NCBI GenBank assembly: GCA_947624945.1
Contig: CANQMJ010000046.1
Span: forward strand, 1-16,571
Reading direction: 5' to 3'
DNA length: 16,571 nt
Source of the DNA: an uncultured Clostridia bacterium
GTDB taxonomy: Bacteria; Bacillota; Clostridia; Oscillospirales; CAG-272
Positions 6,430 through 13,896 of the stretch are shown here, piece after piece (position 1 is the first letter of the stretch; each line of letters starts with the position of its first letter). Below the pieces are notes generated by a model. That model saw only the letters and a program-made list of their open reading frames with translations, was not told the origin of the DNA and ran no database searches. Made by a program: the position numbers and the translations under genes.

Positions 6430-7503
6430 TTATATATCGAGCTCGATGAGCTCCTTCGGGCAGTTCGTGAGGACCTTTGCGCCCCCCTCGGTGATGAGCA
6501 TCATGTCCTCGATACGGCAGCCGTACTTGCCTTCTATGTAGATGCCCGGCTCGACCGTCACGATCTGACCCGCTTTCAGCGTCATATCGCCCGCGTGAGC
6601 GTGCAGACCGGGCGCCTCGTGTATCTCGAGCCCTACGCCGTGACCGAGACTGTGACCGAAGCAGCCGTGATACCCCGCATTCTCGATTATGTCACGCGCA
6701 GTCTTATCAGCGTCGGCGTTTTTGAATCCCTCCGTGATAACGGCTTCGGCTGCGAGCTGCGCCTCGAGCACAGTGTTATAAAGACGCTTCATTTCGTCGT
6801 CAGCCTTTCCGACGACGACAGTGCGCGTCATGTCGGAGTGGTAGCCGTCGACGAGCGCGCCGAAGTCGAACGTGAAGAATCCGTTCTCGATCGGCTGACG
6901 GCGCGGCACACCGTGCGGCATAGCCGACGCGGAGCCGGATACGGCGATAGTCTCAAAGCTCTTGTCTTCCGCACCGAGTTTGCGCATCTTATATTCGAGC
7001 TCGAGCGCGATGTCGGTCTCGTACATACCGCGCTTTATCTCTGGCAAAAGCTCCGCGAACGCCTGCTCCGCGATCCTCTGCGCAGCGATTATTTTTTCGA
7101 CCTCACCCGGCTCCTTATACATGCGGAGATCCTCTACAAATCCGCCGACGCCGATGAGCTCGACGCCGTCGAGACGCGACGAGAGCGACTTATATCCCGC
7201 ATACGTCATCGAGCCTTCCTCGAACGCGAGAGTTTTAACGTGATTTTCGCGGCAAAGCTCGCGCAAAAAGTCGCCCGCTCTGCGGTCGGGCGTGATTATC
7301 TCGTAATCGCCCACTACCTTCGCTTTCGCGGCTTCGATATAGCGGAAATCCGTTATAACGTACGATTTTTCATGCGTGATGAGCACCGAACCGTCCGTAA
7401 AGGCGAAATCGGTCATATAGCGCTGGTTCACCTCGGAGGTGACGTAGAGCGCGTCATAGTTTGTTTTTGCGAGCTTTTCCTTCGCACGGTCAAGTCTTGA
7501 CAT
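6430..7503 (-). CDS. M24 family metallopeptidase, Xaa-Pro aminopeptidase/dipeptidase type
   Basis: Cytosolic dinuclear-metal peptidase predicted to cleave X-Pro bonds, 357 aa, the usual length of the short bacterial form (YqhT/PepP-PepQ like). The N-terminal creatinase-like domain covers about 1-125 and the pita-bread catalytic domain about 130-350. All five metal ligands are present: D213 (TFDFGA), D224 (HSDMTRT), H288 (GHSLGHGVG), E318 (TVEPGI) and E332 (GCRIEDM), plus the catalytic-site H197 in PHGVPR. It overlaps the yqeG end by 14 bases, so it is translationally coupled to it. The ATG is preceded by GGGAGCAGG. The pairing with efp is common in Bacillota. Aminopeptidase and dipeptidase specificities cannot be separated from sequence alone. 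Confidence 0.93.
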   Translation of the reverse strand: MSRLDRAKEKLAKTNYDALYVTSEVNQRYMTDFAFTDGSVLITHEKSYVITDFRYIEAAKAKVVGDYEIITPDRRAGDFLRELCRENHVKTLAFEEGSMTYAGYKSLSSRLDGVELIGVGGFVEDLRMYKEPGEVEKIIAAQRIAEQAFAELLPEIKRGMYETDIALELEYKMRKLGAEDKSFETIAVSGSASAMPHGVPRRQPIENGFFTFDFGALVDGYHSDMTRTVVVGKADDEMKRLYNTVLEAQLAAEAVITEGFKNADADKTARDIIENAGYHGCFGHSLGHGVGLEIHEAPGLHAHAGDMTLKAGQIVTVEPGIYIEGKYGCRIEDMMLITEGGAKVLTNCPKELIELDI

Positions 7504-8017
7504 TTTTTCCTGCTCCCTGTTTTGTATATTTATTCATAAACGGTCGTTCTATCGCGCGCTTTGCGCGGAAGAAGAGCGTCGTTTTGTCCTTTATCGGCGG
7601 AACGACTATTGCGCGTATGCCGAAGCGCTTCGCCGCCATCACGTCCGTCAAAAGCTGGTCGCCGAGCAGTACCGTCGACATCGGGTCGCTCCCCATCGCC
7701 TCGACCGCCATTCGTAAACCTCGACGCGACGGCTTGCCCGACTTGTAAAACGCCGGTACACCGAGCGGTTTTGCGAACCGCGTCACGCGCTCCGCCTCAT
7801 TGTTCGACACGAACGACAGCTTCACGCCTATATCGTCGAGTGAGCGGTACCACGCTGTGACAGCCTCGGTCGGCTCCGGGTCATCGTATGTTACAAGAGT
7901 GTTGTCTATGTCGCATATGAGCGCCTTTATATCGTACTTGCGGCAGAACTCGGGCGTGACGTCTTTGAACGTGTCAAGTATATAGTCCGGCTTCAGATAT
8001 CTGTCAAACACGCTCAT
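7490..8017 (-). CDS. yqeG: YqeG family HAD IIIA-type phosphatase
   Basis: 175-aa cytosolic phosphohydrolase of the HAD superfamily. Motif I is ICDIDNTLVTYD with nucleophile D36 and acid/base D38. Motif II is SFVSNN (residues 68-73). Motif III Lys is K95 in GKPSRRG. Motif IV is LLGDQLLTDVMAA with D120 and D125. The N-terminus LKPDYILDTFKDVTPEF is typical of YqeG. The physiological substrate is not established, and some relatives act on phosphatidylglycerophosphate (Pgp1/GEP4 type). A Gly-rich stretch upstream (GGGGGCGG) is only a fair ribosome site. The gene is first in the cluster, with its own promoter, and overlaps the peptidase start by 14 bases. Confidence 0.93.
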   Translation of the reverse strand: MSVFDRYLKPDYILDTFKDVTPEFCRKYDIKALICDIDNTLVTYDDPEPTEAVTAWYRSLDDIGVKLSFVSNNEAERVTRFAKPLGVPAFYKSGKPSRRGLRMAVEAMGSDPMSTVLLGDQLLTDVMAAKRFGIRAIVVPPIKDKTTLFFRAKRAIERPFMNKYTKQGAGKNVKT

Positions 8018-8052
8018 GACCGCCGCCCCCGCATCCGTTTTGTTTACAGCCT

Positions 8053-8081
8053 ATTGTATCACGCCGACACCGATTTTGCAA
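8053..8081 (-). promoter_or_regulatory. Candidate sigma-A promoter of yqeG
   Basis: Minus strand TTGCAA (8081-8076), 17-base spacer, TACAAT (8058-8053). Four of six and five of six consensus matches at ideal spacing. The start would lie about 28 bases before the ATG. Confidence 0.6.
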
Positions 8082-8094
8082 GTACGCGGTTCAA

Positions 8095-8244
8095 TTATAC
8101 TGATTTTATTATTTTCGACAGCGTCGCACGGAAGCGAATATCGAAAAACGAGCAGGCGCTGACAGGCAGCGGCTCGTCGTAGTCGTGTATAAGCCTTCCA
8201 CAAGTGTCATTAGTTTGTTTTGCTGTAATTGTTCTCATTGACAT
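8095..8244 (-). CDS. Possible 49-aa small protein or gene remnant
   Basis: An open frame begins ATG-TCA-ATG in the right flank of the palindromic repeat and ends at the TAA 8097-8095. The middle (RLIHDYDEPLPVSACSFF, then DIRFRATLSKIIKSV) has strong C/G third-position bias like the neighbouring real genes, while the first 15 codons are AT-rich. No Shine-Dalgarno sequence precedes either ATG. I recognise no family. It may be the decayed 3' end of a gene joined to repeat sequence, or a real tiny gene. It lies between the end of the ABC operon and the yqeG promoter, on the same strand. The gene-free stretch 8018-8308 otherwise holds only the yqeG promoter and repeat copy 2. Confidence 0.3.
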   Translation of the reverse strand: MSMRTITAKQTNDTCGRLIHDYDEPLPVSACSFFDIRFRATLSKIIKSV

Positions 8245-8303
8245 GATAGGGGTTCGGGGGAAGTAACTTTTTCAAAAGTTACTTCCCCCGAAAAAATTAT
8301 AAT
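8242..8303 (-). repeat. Palindromic dispersed repeat, copy 2
   Basis: Perfect 19-bp inverted repeat, TTCGGGGGAAGTAACTTTT (8253-8271) and its complement (8274-8292), with a 2-base centre. Read on the minus strand it shares CGGGGGAA, the central CTTTTGAAAAAG, TTCCCCCG and the right flank CCCC(T)ATCA with copy 1 at 5001-5054. It starts 16 bases after the stop of the second ABC gene, so it may act as the 3' end structure of that operon. It lacks a T-run on the minus strand. Confidence 0.85.
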
Positions 8304-8308
8304 AATGA

Positions 8309-10531
8309 TCACTGACTCATGCGGGACATTTGGCGCTGAGCCATGACAAGACCGTAGTATATGCCGCGGCGGCGCATGAGCTCGTCGTGCGTGCCAACCT
8401 CGGCGACGGTGCCCTTGTCAAGCACTATCAGCTTCGTTGCGTTGCGCAGCGTCGACAGACGATGCGCGATGGCGAGAGTCGTGCGGTTCTGCGACAGTAT
8501 CTGAAGCGCGTCCTGTATCTGCTTCTCAGTCTCGGTGTCGAGCGACGCCGTCGCTTCGTCGAGAATCAGGATGCGCGGATCGTGCAGAAGCGCGCGCGCT
8601 ATCGCTATGCGCTGACGTTCGCCGCCCGAAAGCGTGTGTCCGCGTTCGCCGACGTGGGTGTTGTACGCGTCGGGCATCTTCATGATGAACGAGTGCGCGC
8701 CCGCGAGCTTCGCCGCGGCGAGCACCTCGTCGCGCGTCGCCGACGGCTTCGCGTAAGCGATATTGTCGTATATCGTGCCGGAGAACAGGAACGTCTCCTG
8801 CAAAACGACGCCTATCTGCGAACGCAGCGACGACTGCGATATGTCGCGTATGTCGACGCCGTCGATGCGGATCGTGCCGTCGTCTACGTCGTAAAGACGC
8901 ATAACGAGGTTGATGAGCGTCGACTTGCCGACGCCGGAGCGCCCGACAATGCCGACAAAGTCGCCGGGCTCGACCGTCAGATTGATGTTGTGCAGCACGT
9001 TGTTGCCGCTGTCGTAGCCGAACGAAACGTCCTCGAACTCGATGTGACCCTTGATGTCGAGCTCCGTCGCGTCTTCTTTGTCGCTGACGTCGACGTCCTC
9101 GTCGATGATGTCGAATATTTTTACGACGCTCGTCATCGTGCGCTCGTAGCGGCGCGGGAAGTTGGACAGCCAGCGCAGAGGCCCGTATATTATCGTGACG
9201 TAAGAGGTGAACTCCTGCATCTGACCGAGAGTCATCGTTCCGCCTATTATCTTGTCGCCGACATAGTAAAGTAGGAAGAACTCGCCGAGTCCCATAAGGA
9301 AGCTCATAAGCGGCGAGAACTTTGCGAAGAACGTCTCTGCCGTTATCTGCGCCTCGCACTCGTGACGCGTCGCGTCATCATAGCGCTCCATCTCGCGGTG
9401 CTCCATGCCGAACGACTTCACGACGCGTATGCCGCTGAATATATCGTGCAGTATCGTATTCGAGCGTGAATTCATGACCCACTGACGGTGGAACATGCGG
9501 CGCATCTTCTGATGGAATATCCTGTTCGCCATCACGACTATCGGCGCGGGGACGAGTATCACGAGCGCGAGCTTCCAGTCGTAGAAGAACAGTATGCCCG
9601 CGACGGCGACGAATATGAGCACCTGCTCAAAGAAACCGCCGATGTCGTTTTTGATGAAGTTCTGAAGCTGGTTCGTGTCGTCGGTGACGCGGTTCATCAG
9701 CTCGCCGGCAGTACGCTTCGATATCTTCGATACGGAAAGCTGCTGTATCTTGTCGAACACCATTGAACGCAGCGCCACCGTCATGCGCGTGCCCGCCTCG
9801 ATAAGCGTCAGTCCGCGCACGATGCCGATAACGCGCTGGAGAATGTTGACGCCGAGTATGGACAGTACGACCGTGACGAAACCTATAATGAACGTCTGCG
9901 TGAACGACAGCTCGTACGCTCCGTCGACGCGTATGTAGTCGTCGACGAGAATTCGGTTGAGACGCGGCGGTATGAGCTGCACTATCGACGAAACGAAGTA
10001 GAGCGCGATTGAGAAGAATATGAACGCGCGGTATGGCTTTGCTATCTGCCATATGCGGCGAAGATAACCCGATTTCGCCGTGCAGTGCGGGCAGACGTGC
10101 GAGCCGGGCGGGTACTTGCGTCCGCATGTCGGACATTTTACGTCCGTGTCCTCCTCGTAGGCGTAGCTGTATGTGCCGCGTTCGAGTCTGCGCGTGAGCT
10201 GCCAGATTATAGCCGCTATCGTGTCCTTGTGCGACATCGACGCGCGGCAGAGCATTATGTGCTCGCCGTTATATACGCATTCCGCGAACACGCAGCCGAC
10301 GCCGTTCGTGAATATATACTCCGTTATCCCCGACGCATCGTAGTCGGCGGTGAGGCGGTCGTCCTCATAAACGTAGACGCGTTCAGTCGTGACTGCGACG
10401 AATCCGTCGACGACACCGTATCCCTCGCGCGGTAGATCGAACGCGAACGCAACTATTACGTCGTCCGCGCTGACGTCCTTGTTTATACGGCAGAGACGGG
10501 ATGTGAGCGCTGCTCTTTCACCCACGGACAT
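8309..10531 (-). CDS. ABC exporter half-transporter with N-terminal module and zinc ribbon (ABC 2)
   Basis: 740-aa fused permease/ATPase of the exporter type. Residues 1-120 are a cytosolic module with a strand pattern (GFVAVTTERVYVYED, then ITEYIF) and a closing helix (DTIAAIIWQLTRRL), reminiscent of bacterial PH-like domains. A zinc ribbon follows: C133, C136, C147, C150. The six-helix ABC membrane domain spans about 165-460. The nucleotide-binding domain spans about 495-735, with Walker A GRSGVGKST (530-538), Q579 in the Q-loop, VGERG X-loop, signature LSGGE (634-638), Walker B ILILD with catalytic E659, and H690. All catalytic residues are intact. AAAGGAG lies just before the ATG. It is the last gene of the ABC-DUF1854-ABC operon, 33 bases after the DUF1854 gene. 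Its substrate is unknown. Confidence 0.93.
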   Translation of the reverse strand: MSVGERAALTSRLCRINKDVSADDVIVAFAFDLPREGYGVVDGFVAVTTERVYVYEDDRLTADYDASGITEYIFTNGVGCVFAECVYNGEHIMLCRASMSHKDTIAAIIWQLTRRLERGTYSYAYEEDTDVKCPTCGRKYPPGSHVCPHCTAKSGYLRRIWQIAKPYRAFIFFSIALYFVSSIVQLIPPRLNRILVDDYIRVDGAYELSFTQTFIIGFVTVVLSILGVNILQRVIGIVRGLTLIEAGTRMTVALRSMVFDKIQQLSVSKISKRTAGELMNRVTDDTNQLQNFIKNDIGGFFEQVLIFVAVAGILFFYDWKLALVILVPAPIVVMANRIFHQKMRRMFHRQWVMNSRSNTILHDIFSGIRVVKSFGMEHREMERYDDATRHECEAQITAETFFAKFSPLMSFLMGLGEFFLLYYVGDKIIGGTMTLGQMQEFTSYVTIIYGPLRWLSNFPRRYERTMTSVVKIFDIIDEDVDVSDKEDATELDIKGHIEFEDVSFGYDSGNNVLHNINLTVEPGDFVGIVGRSGVGKSTLINLVMRLYDVDDGTIRIDGVDIRDISQSSLRSQIGVVLQETFLFSGTIYDNIAYAKPSATRDEVLAAAKLAGAHSFIMKMPDAYNTHVGERGHTLSGGERQRIAIARALLHDPRILILDEATASLDTETEKQIQDALQILSQNRTTLAIAHRLSTLRNATKLIVLDKGTVAEVGTHDELMRRRGIYYGLVMAQRQMSRMSQ

Positions 10532-10564
10532 TCACTCCTTTCACTGTAAATTCGGCGCGCATCG

Positions 10565-11128
10565 TCAGAGATAAAGCTCGATGCGCTTGAAGCTCTTGCG
10601 GTCGAGAGCCTCGGTGTTTTTGATCTCGTATCTGTTGGAGTCGCTGTCGTTGAGGAAAACGTGCTCGGGCGAAACCTTGAGGATGTTGCGGAACGTGTCG
10701 CGCATATTGAATGACAGCTTGCGTCCGTCTGATATGACCTCCCAGTATGAGTAACCGTAACGCTCCTTGACGGACAGTATCTTGTCTATCACCGGCGCAT
10801 AATACTTGCGGTCTAGCTCCGCGCGAAGCATCGACGCTATATCGTCGGGGAACTCGTCTACGTCCGAGATTATGCCTATCTCCGCGCTGTCGCGGTCGAG
10901 AACGGATATATACTTGTACGGATGCTCATACGGGAATGAGCGGTGCAGATAAATGCGGTCGAAGTATTTTTCGCCGCCTGTCGCCTCGCCGTCAAGACCG
11001 ACGCCCTCGGGGAGCTTAACGTTGAGAGACAGAAAATCGCCCTCGCGCTTGAATACGGCGTTTTCGTTTGTTATATACGTTATCGAAACGACGTCCGACA
11101 GCGCCGTTTTTTTGAGCTCTTCAGCCAT
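10565..11128 (-). CDS. DUF1854 family protein
   Basis: 187-aa soluble protein with no signal peptide or membrane helix. It has the DUF1854 pattern: FPYEHPYKYISVLDRDSAEIG (in part) at about 65-85, SDVDEFPDDIASMLRAELDR, YYAPVIDKILSVKERYGYSY, WEVISDGRKLSFNMRD, then HVFLNDSDSNRYEIKNTEAL and a final LDRKSF. The function of DUF1854 is unknown. In other bacteria family members sit beside paired ABC exporters, including cyanophycin-associated loci, so an accessory or regulatory subunit of the transporter is a reasonable inference. The start has a perfect AAAGGAGGT 5 bases upstream, the best ribosome site of the operon, which suggests it is made in at least equal amounts to the two transporters between which it lies. 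Confidence 0.9.
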   Translation of the reverse strand: MAEELKKTALSDVVSITYITNENAVFKREGDFLSLNVKLPEGVGLDGEATGGEKYFDRIYLHRSFPYEHPYKYISVLDRDSAEIGIISDVDEFPDDIASMLRAELDRKYYAPVIDKILSVKERYGYSYWEVISDGRKLSFNMRDTFRNILKVSPEHVFLNDSDSNRYEIKNTEALDRKSFKRIELYL

Positions 11129-11140
11129 GGTGTACCTCCT

Positions 11141-13495
11141 TTAACCCTCGATGCCTATGTTGCGCAGCGCGTCAAGCTGCAATTTGTACAGTCCGTAGTA
11201 GATGCCCTTCTTCTTTATAAGCTCCGCATGGGTGCCGAACTCGGGCATCTTGCCGTTTTCTATGACGATAAGATGGTCGGCGTCGCGCAGCGTCGACAGA
11301 CGGTGAGCGATCATTATGGTCGTGCGTCCCTTTATGAGGCGTTCGAGCGCGGTCTGTATCTGACGCTCCGTCTGCGTGTCCATCGCCGCCGTCGCCTCGT
11401 CCATGATGAGTATGCGCGGATTGAGAAGTATCGCGCGCGCGATAGAGATGCGCTGACGCTCGCCGCCTGACAGATCCTTGTAGCCGAAGCCTATCATCGT
11501 GTCGTAGCCGTCGGGCAGCTTGATTATGAAATCGTGTGCACCGGCGAGCTTCGCGGCGGTCAGGATTTCAAGATCGGTCGCCTCGGGCTTTGCGTAACGG
11601 ATATTTTCTTTGATCGTGCCCATGAACAGATACGTTTCCTGCGACACTATGGCGACGTTGCGCCGTATATCGGAGAACGGTATATCGCGCACGTTGACGC
11701 CGTCGATTAAAATCTCGCCGTCGACGGTGTCGTAAAGGCGTATGAGCAGATTGGCGAGCGTCGATTTGCCCGCGCCGGTGTGACCGACGATGCCGATTAT
11801 CTTGCCCGGCTCTATGTCGAACGATATGTCGTCGATTATCTTGCGGTTCTTCTCATACGAGAATTCGACGTTTTTGAACTCGACGTGTCCCTTCGCCTCG
11901 CCGATGGAGGTCGGGTGGTCGCTTTCTACGACGTCGGGGATTGCGTCCATTATCTCGGACAGACGGTTCATCGAGTTTAAGCTGTCGGTCAGCGTGTAGA
12001 CGACGTCGATGAAGAAACCCATCGGGCTGTACACCATGTTCATGTAGTTGGTGAACAGGATAAGGTCGCCGTATGTGAACGAGCCGTCGCCGGAGCGTAT
12101 GACCATCCAGCCGCCGACGCCGAGAACGACGATGTTGCCGATGAAGAGTAAGAAGTTGACGACGGGAAATGCGGTCGTGTTGTAAACGGATGCCTTCTTG
12201 TCGGCTTCGGCGACGGTGCGGCTGCGCTTTTCAAAGCGCGCGCTCTCGGCTTCCTCCTTGGAGAATGCCTTAACGACGCGTATGCCCGTCAGAATGTCCG
12301 AAAGCAGCGAGTTGAGCGACCGCGACGCGGAGAATCGCTTCGCGTGGTACATATCCATGCGCGCGAACAGCTTCTTCATTAGAAACGCCATTATCGGTAC
12401 GGTGATGAACGAAAGTATAGTCAGCTTCCAGTTGACGGTAATCATTATGACCATCACGGCGATTATCTGACAGATATTTACGAGAAAATACGGGACCGTG
12501 TTGCAGAAGAAATCGTAGATGTTGTTCGCGTCGCGGTTGACCTGCGTCATAAGACCGCCCGTCTGCCTGTTCGTGAAATAGCTGATGGACAGACGCTCTA
12601 TCGACTTGAAGATCTCTTTTTTCATGTCGTACGTCACCTTCGCCGCGATGACGGAGGTGATGTAGCTGTTGAGCATCGTCACGAACATCGAGATAAGGCG
12701 CGTTGCGAAGATGATGCCTATGACGAGAAGTATCTCGCCGTAGAACTTGCCCGTTTTTGTGAGCACCTCGTCGTAGTAGAATTTACTCGACACATACGGC
12801 GACAAAACGCCGAGCGCGCTCGTCAAAACGAGCGTCAGAAGAATGAGGCAGAGATGTACTGTATAGCGCTTGAAGAAAACGGAAAAGCGCTTTAATATGT
12901 GGACCTTGTCCATGCAGTGCGGGCATATCTTGCGTTCCGGGTCTGCGTACCGTCTGCCGCACTTCGGGCAGAACAGCTCCTCCTTCTCATTGTCGTCCTC
13001 GTACGCGTGCGCGTCGGGGTGGCCGGACGGGTCGTTGCCAGCGAGCGCGACGTTAGAGAGACGTGCGAACTTATATAGCTCGCTCTTGTACGTGTTGGAC
13101 GAGTTTGCAATAAGTACCGTATAGGGGAGCGAGTCGGCGGTCGCCTTCATCTTTGCGACGAGACGCGCCGACGATATCATCTCCTCGACGGAGAACGAGT
13201 CTATATCGGAGAGGGAATAGCTTTCGGTCAAAAGCAGCTCGAATTTACGCTCGATATGCGCCTTGCGGCTCGGCACAGGCAGTCTCGACCCCGTTTTGGG
13301 ACGCGCGTTCAGCGTGCCCGTCATCGAGCCGGAGAGAACGACGATGTCGGTGTCGGTCAGAAATATGTATGTATCGCACGGCACGCAGTCGGCGGACAAG
13401 TCCGCAGCGGCGGCGATACGAACATTGTCATACGGAACGCCGCGGGCTTCAAACACCGCTTTCACACCTGCCGGGATGTCGAACAGTTCAGTCAT
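11141..13495 (-). CDS. ABC exporter half-transporter with N-terminal module and zinc ribbon (ABC 1)
   Basis: 784-aa fused permease/ATPase. Residues 1-165 are a cytosolic module (TYIFLTDTDIVVLSGS, SLSDIDSFSVEEM, YTVLIANSS and a closing helix) similar in layout to that of ABC 2. A charged linker and a zinc ribbon follow: C176, C179, C191, C194. The membrane domain spans about 208-510 and the nucleotide-binding domain about 535-775. Walker A is GHTGAGKST (571-579), the signature is LSGGE (675-679), Walker B is ILIMD with catalytic E700, and the switch His is H731. The usual VGERG X-loop is replaced by IGFGYKD. The frame opens at a GTG at 13501, but the ATG at 13495 has AAAAGG 5 bases upstream and is preferred. 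First gene of the operon, 12 bases ahead of the DUF1854 gene. Probable heterodimer partner of ABC 2. Confidence 0.92.
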   Translation of the reverse strand: MTELFDIPAGVKAVFEARGVPYDNVRIAAAADLSADCVPCDTYIFLTDTDIVVLSGSMTGTLNARPKTGSRLPVPSRKAHIERKFELLLTESYSLSDIDSFSVEEMISSARLVAKMKATADSLPYTVLIANSSNTYKSELYKFARLSNVALAGNDPSGHPDAHAYEDDNEKEELFCPKCGRRYADPERKICPHCMDKVHILKRFSVFFKRYTVHLCLILLTLVLTSALGVLSPYVSSKFYYDEVLTKTGKFYGEILLVIGIIFATRLISMFVTMLNSYITSVIAAKVTYDMKKEIFKSIERLSISYFTNRQTGGLMTQVNRDANNIYDFFCNTVPYFLVNICQIIAVMVIMITVNWKLTILSFITVPIMAFLMKKLFARMDMYHAKRFSASRSLNSLLSDILTGIRVVKAFSKEEAESARFEKRSRTVAEADKKASVYNTTAFPVVNFLLFIGNIVVLGVGGWMVIRSGDGSFTYGDLILFTNYMNMVYSPMGFFIDVVYTLTDSLNSMNRLSEIMDAIPDVVESDHPTSIGEAKGHVEFKNVEFSYEKNRKIIDDISFDIEPGKIIGIVGHTGAGKSTLANLLIRLYDTVDGEILIDGVNVRDIPFSDIRRNVAIVSQETYLFMGTIKENIRYAKPEATDLEILTAAKLAGAHDFIIKLPDGYDTMIGFGYKDLSGGERQRISIARAILLNPRILIMDEATAAMDTQTERQIQTALERLIKGRTTIMIAHRLSTLRDADHLIVIENGKMPEFGTHAELIKKKGIYYGLYKLQLDALRNIGIEG

Positions 13496-13532
13496 AGCCA
13501 CCTTTTATAAGTGTAGATTTACAAGCGAAGAA

Positions 13533-13561
13533 ATTATAACAGCCGAGTCGATAAAAGTCAA
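13533..13561 (-). promoter_or_regulatory. Sigma-A promoter of the ABC-DUF1854-ABC operon
   Basis: Minus strand TTGACT (13561-13556), 17-base spacer, TATAAT (13538-13533). Eleven of twelve consensus bases. Start about 13526, leader near 30 bases. Confidence 0.8.
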
Positions 13562-13601
13562 GTAGATAACAAGTAAATTCGCAGTTCACAATTATCGTTT
13601 C

Positions 13602-13620
13602 CGTTCATATTTCGTTCATA
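13602..13620. promoter_or_regulatory. Direct repeat CGTTCATA x2, possible regulator site
   Basis: CGTTCATA occurs at 13602-13609 and 13613-13620, an 11-base period that places both on the same face of the helix. The pair is about 41-59 bases upstream of the ABC operon -35 box, a suitable position for an activator. The wider gene-free stretch 13496-13896 otherwise holds the three promoters listed and a leader. Confidence 0.3.
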
Positions 13621-13673
13621 AATTTCACAAAATCACGCACATAAAATTCGACTTAAATTTAGTAAAATTTTTA

Positions 13674-13702
13674 TTGACAATCAAGAGATTTTATGATAAG
13701 AT
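13674..13702 (+). promoter_or_regulatory. Upstream sigma-A promoter (P1) of the moxR operon
   Basis: TTGACA, 17-base spacer, TAAGAT. The -35 is perfect and the -10 has five of six matches. AT-rich sequence (AGTAAAATTTTTA) just upstream could serve as an UP element. Confidence 0.65.
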
Positions 13703-13763
13703 ATCATCAACGCAAATAGAGAATATCAGATTGCGAATCAGCGCATATATCTCGCCGAAAGTA

Positions 13764-13792
13764 TTGCATTTTTTACGGAAATGTGATATAAT
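13764..13792 (+). promoter_or_regulatory. Proximal sigma-A promoter (P2) of the moxR operon
   Basis: TTGCAT, 17-base spacer, TATAAT preceded by TG one base upstream of the hexamer (GTGATATAAT). Start about 13799, giving a leader near 98 bases. Confidence 0.75.
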
Positions 13793-13896
13793 ATTACTCG
13801 ATTTTTAGTGAAGTTCCGCATGAAAAGCGCAGGCGCGGACGAGGACGAGCCGCGAGACTATCGTAAATCTTTTGACCCGGAGGGAGAGGGAATACT

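Noticed and set aside
6400..7500. Long open plus-strand frame (366 codons) opposite the M24 peptidase
   Set aside because: Antisense shadow of a gene with all five metal ligands; the product is Arg/His-rich with no recognisable motif.
8330..9274. Plus-strand frame of 314 codons opposite the ABC 2 ATPase domain
   Set aside because: Antisense shadow; Arg/Val-rich and without domain signals, while the minus strand has every ABC motif.
8309..13501. Cyanophycin export as the assigned function of the DUF1854 operon
   Set aside because: No cyanophycin synthetase or cyanophycinase gene is present in the window, so only the family association can be stated.
13729..13739. GATT-GCG-AATC dyad between the two moxR promoters
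   Set aside because: Only four-base arms and a single copy; easily expected by chance in AT-rich sequence.
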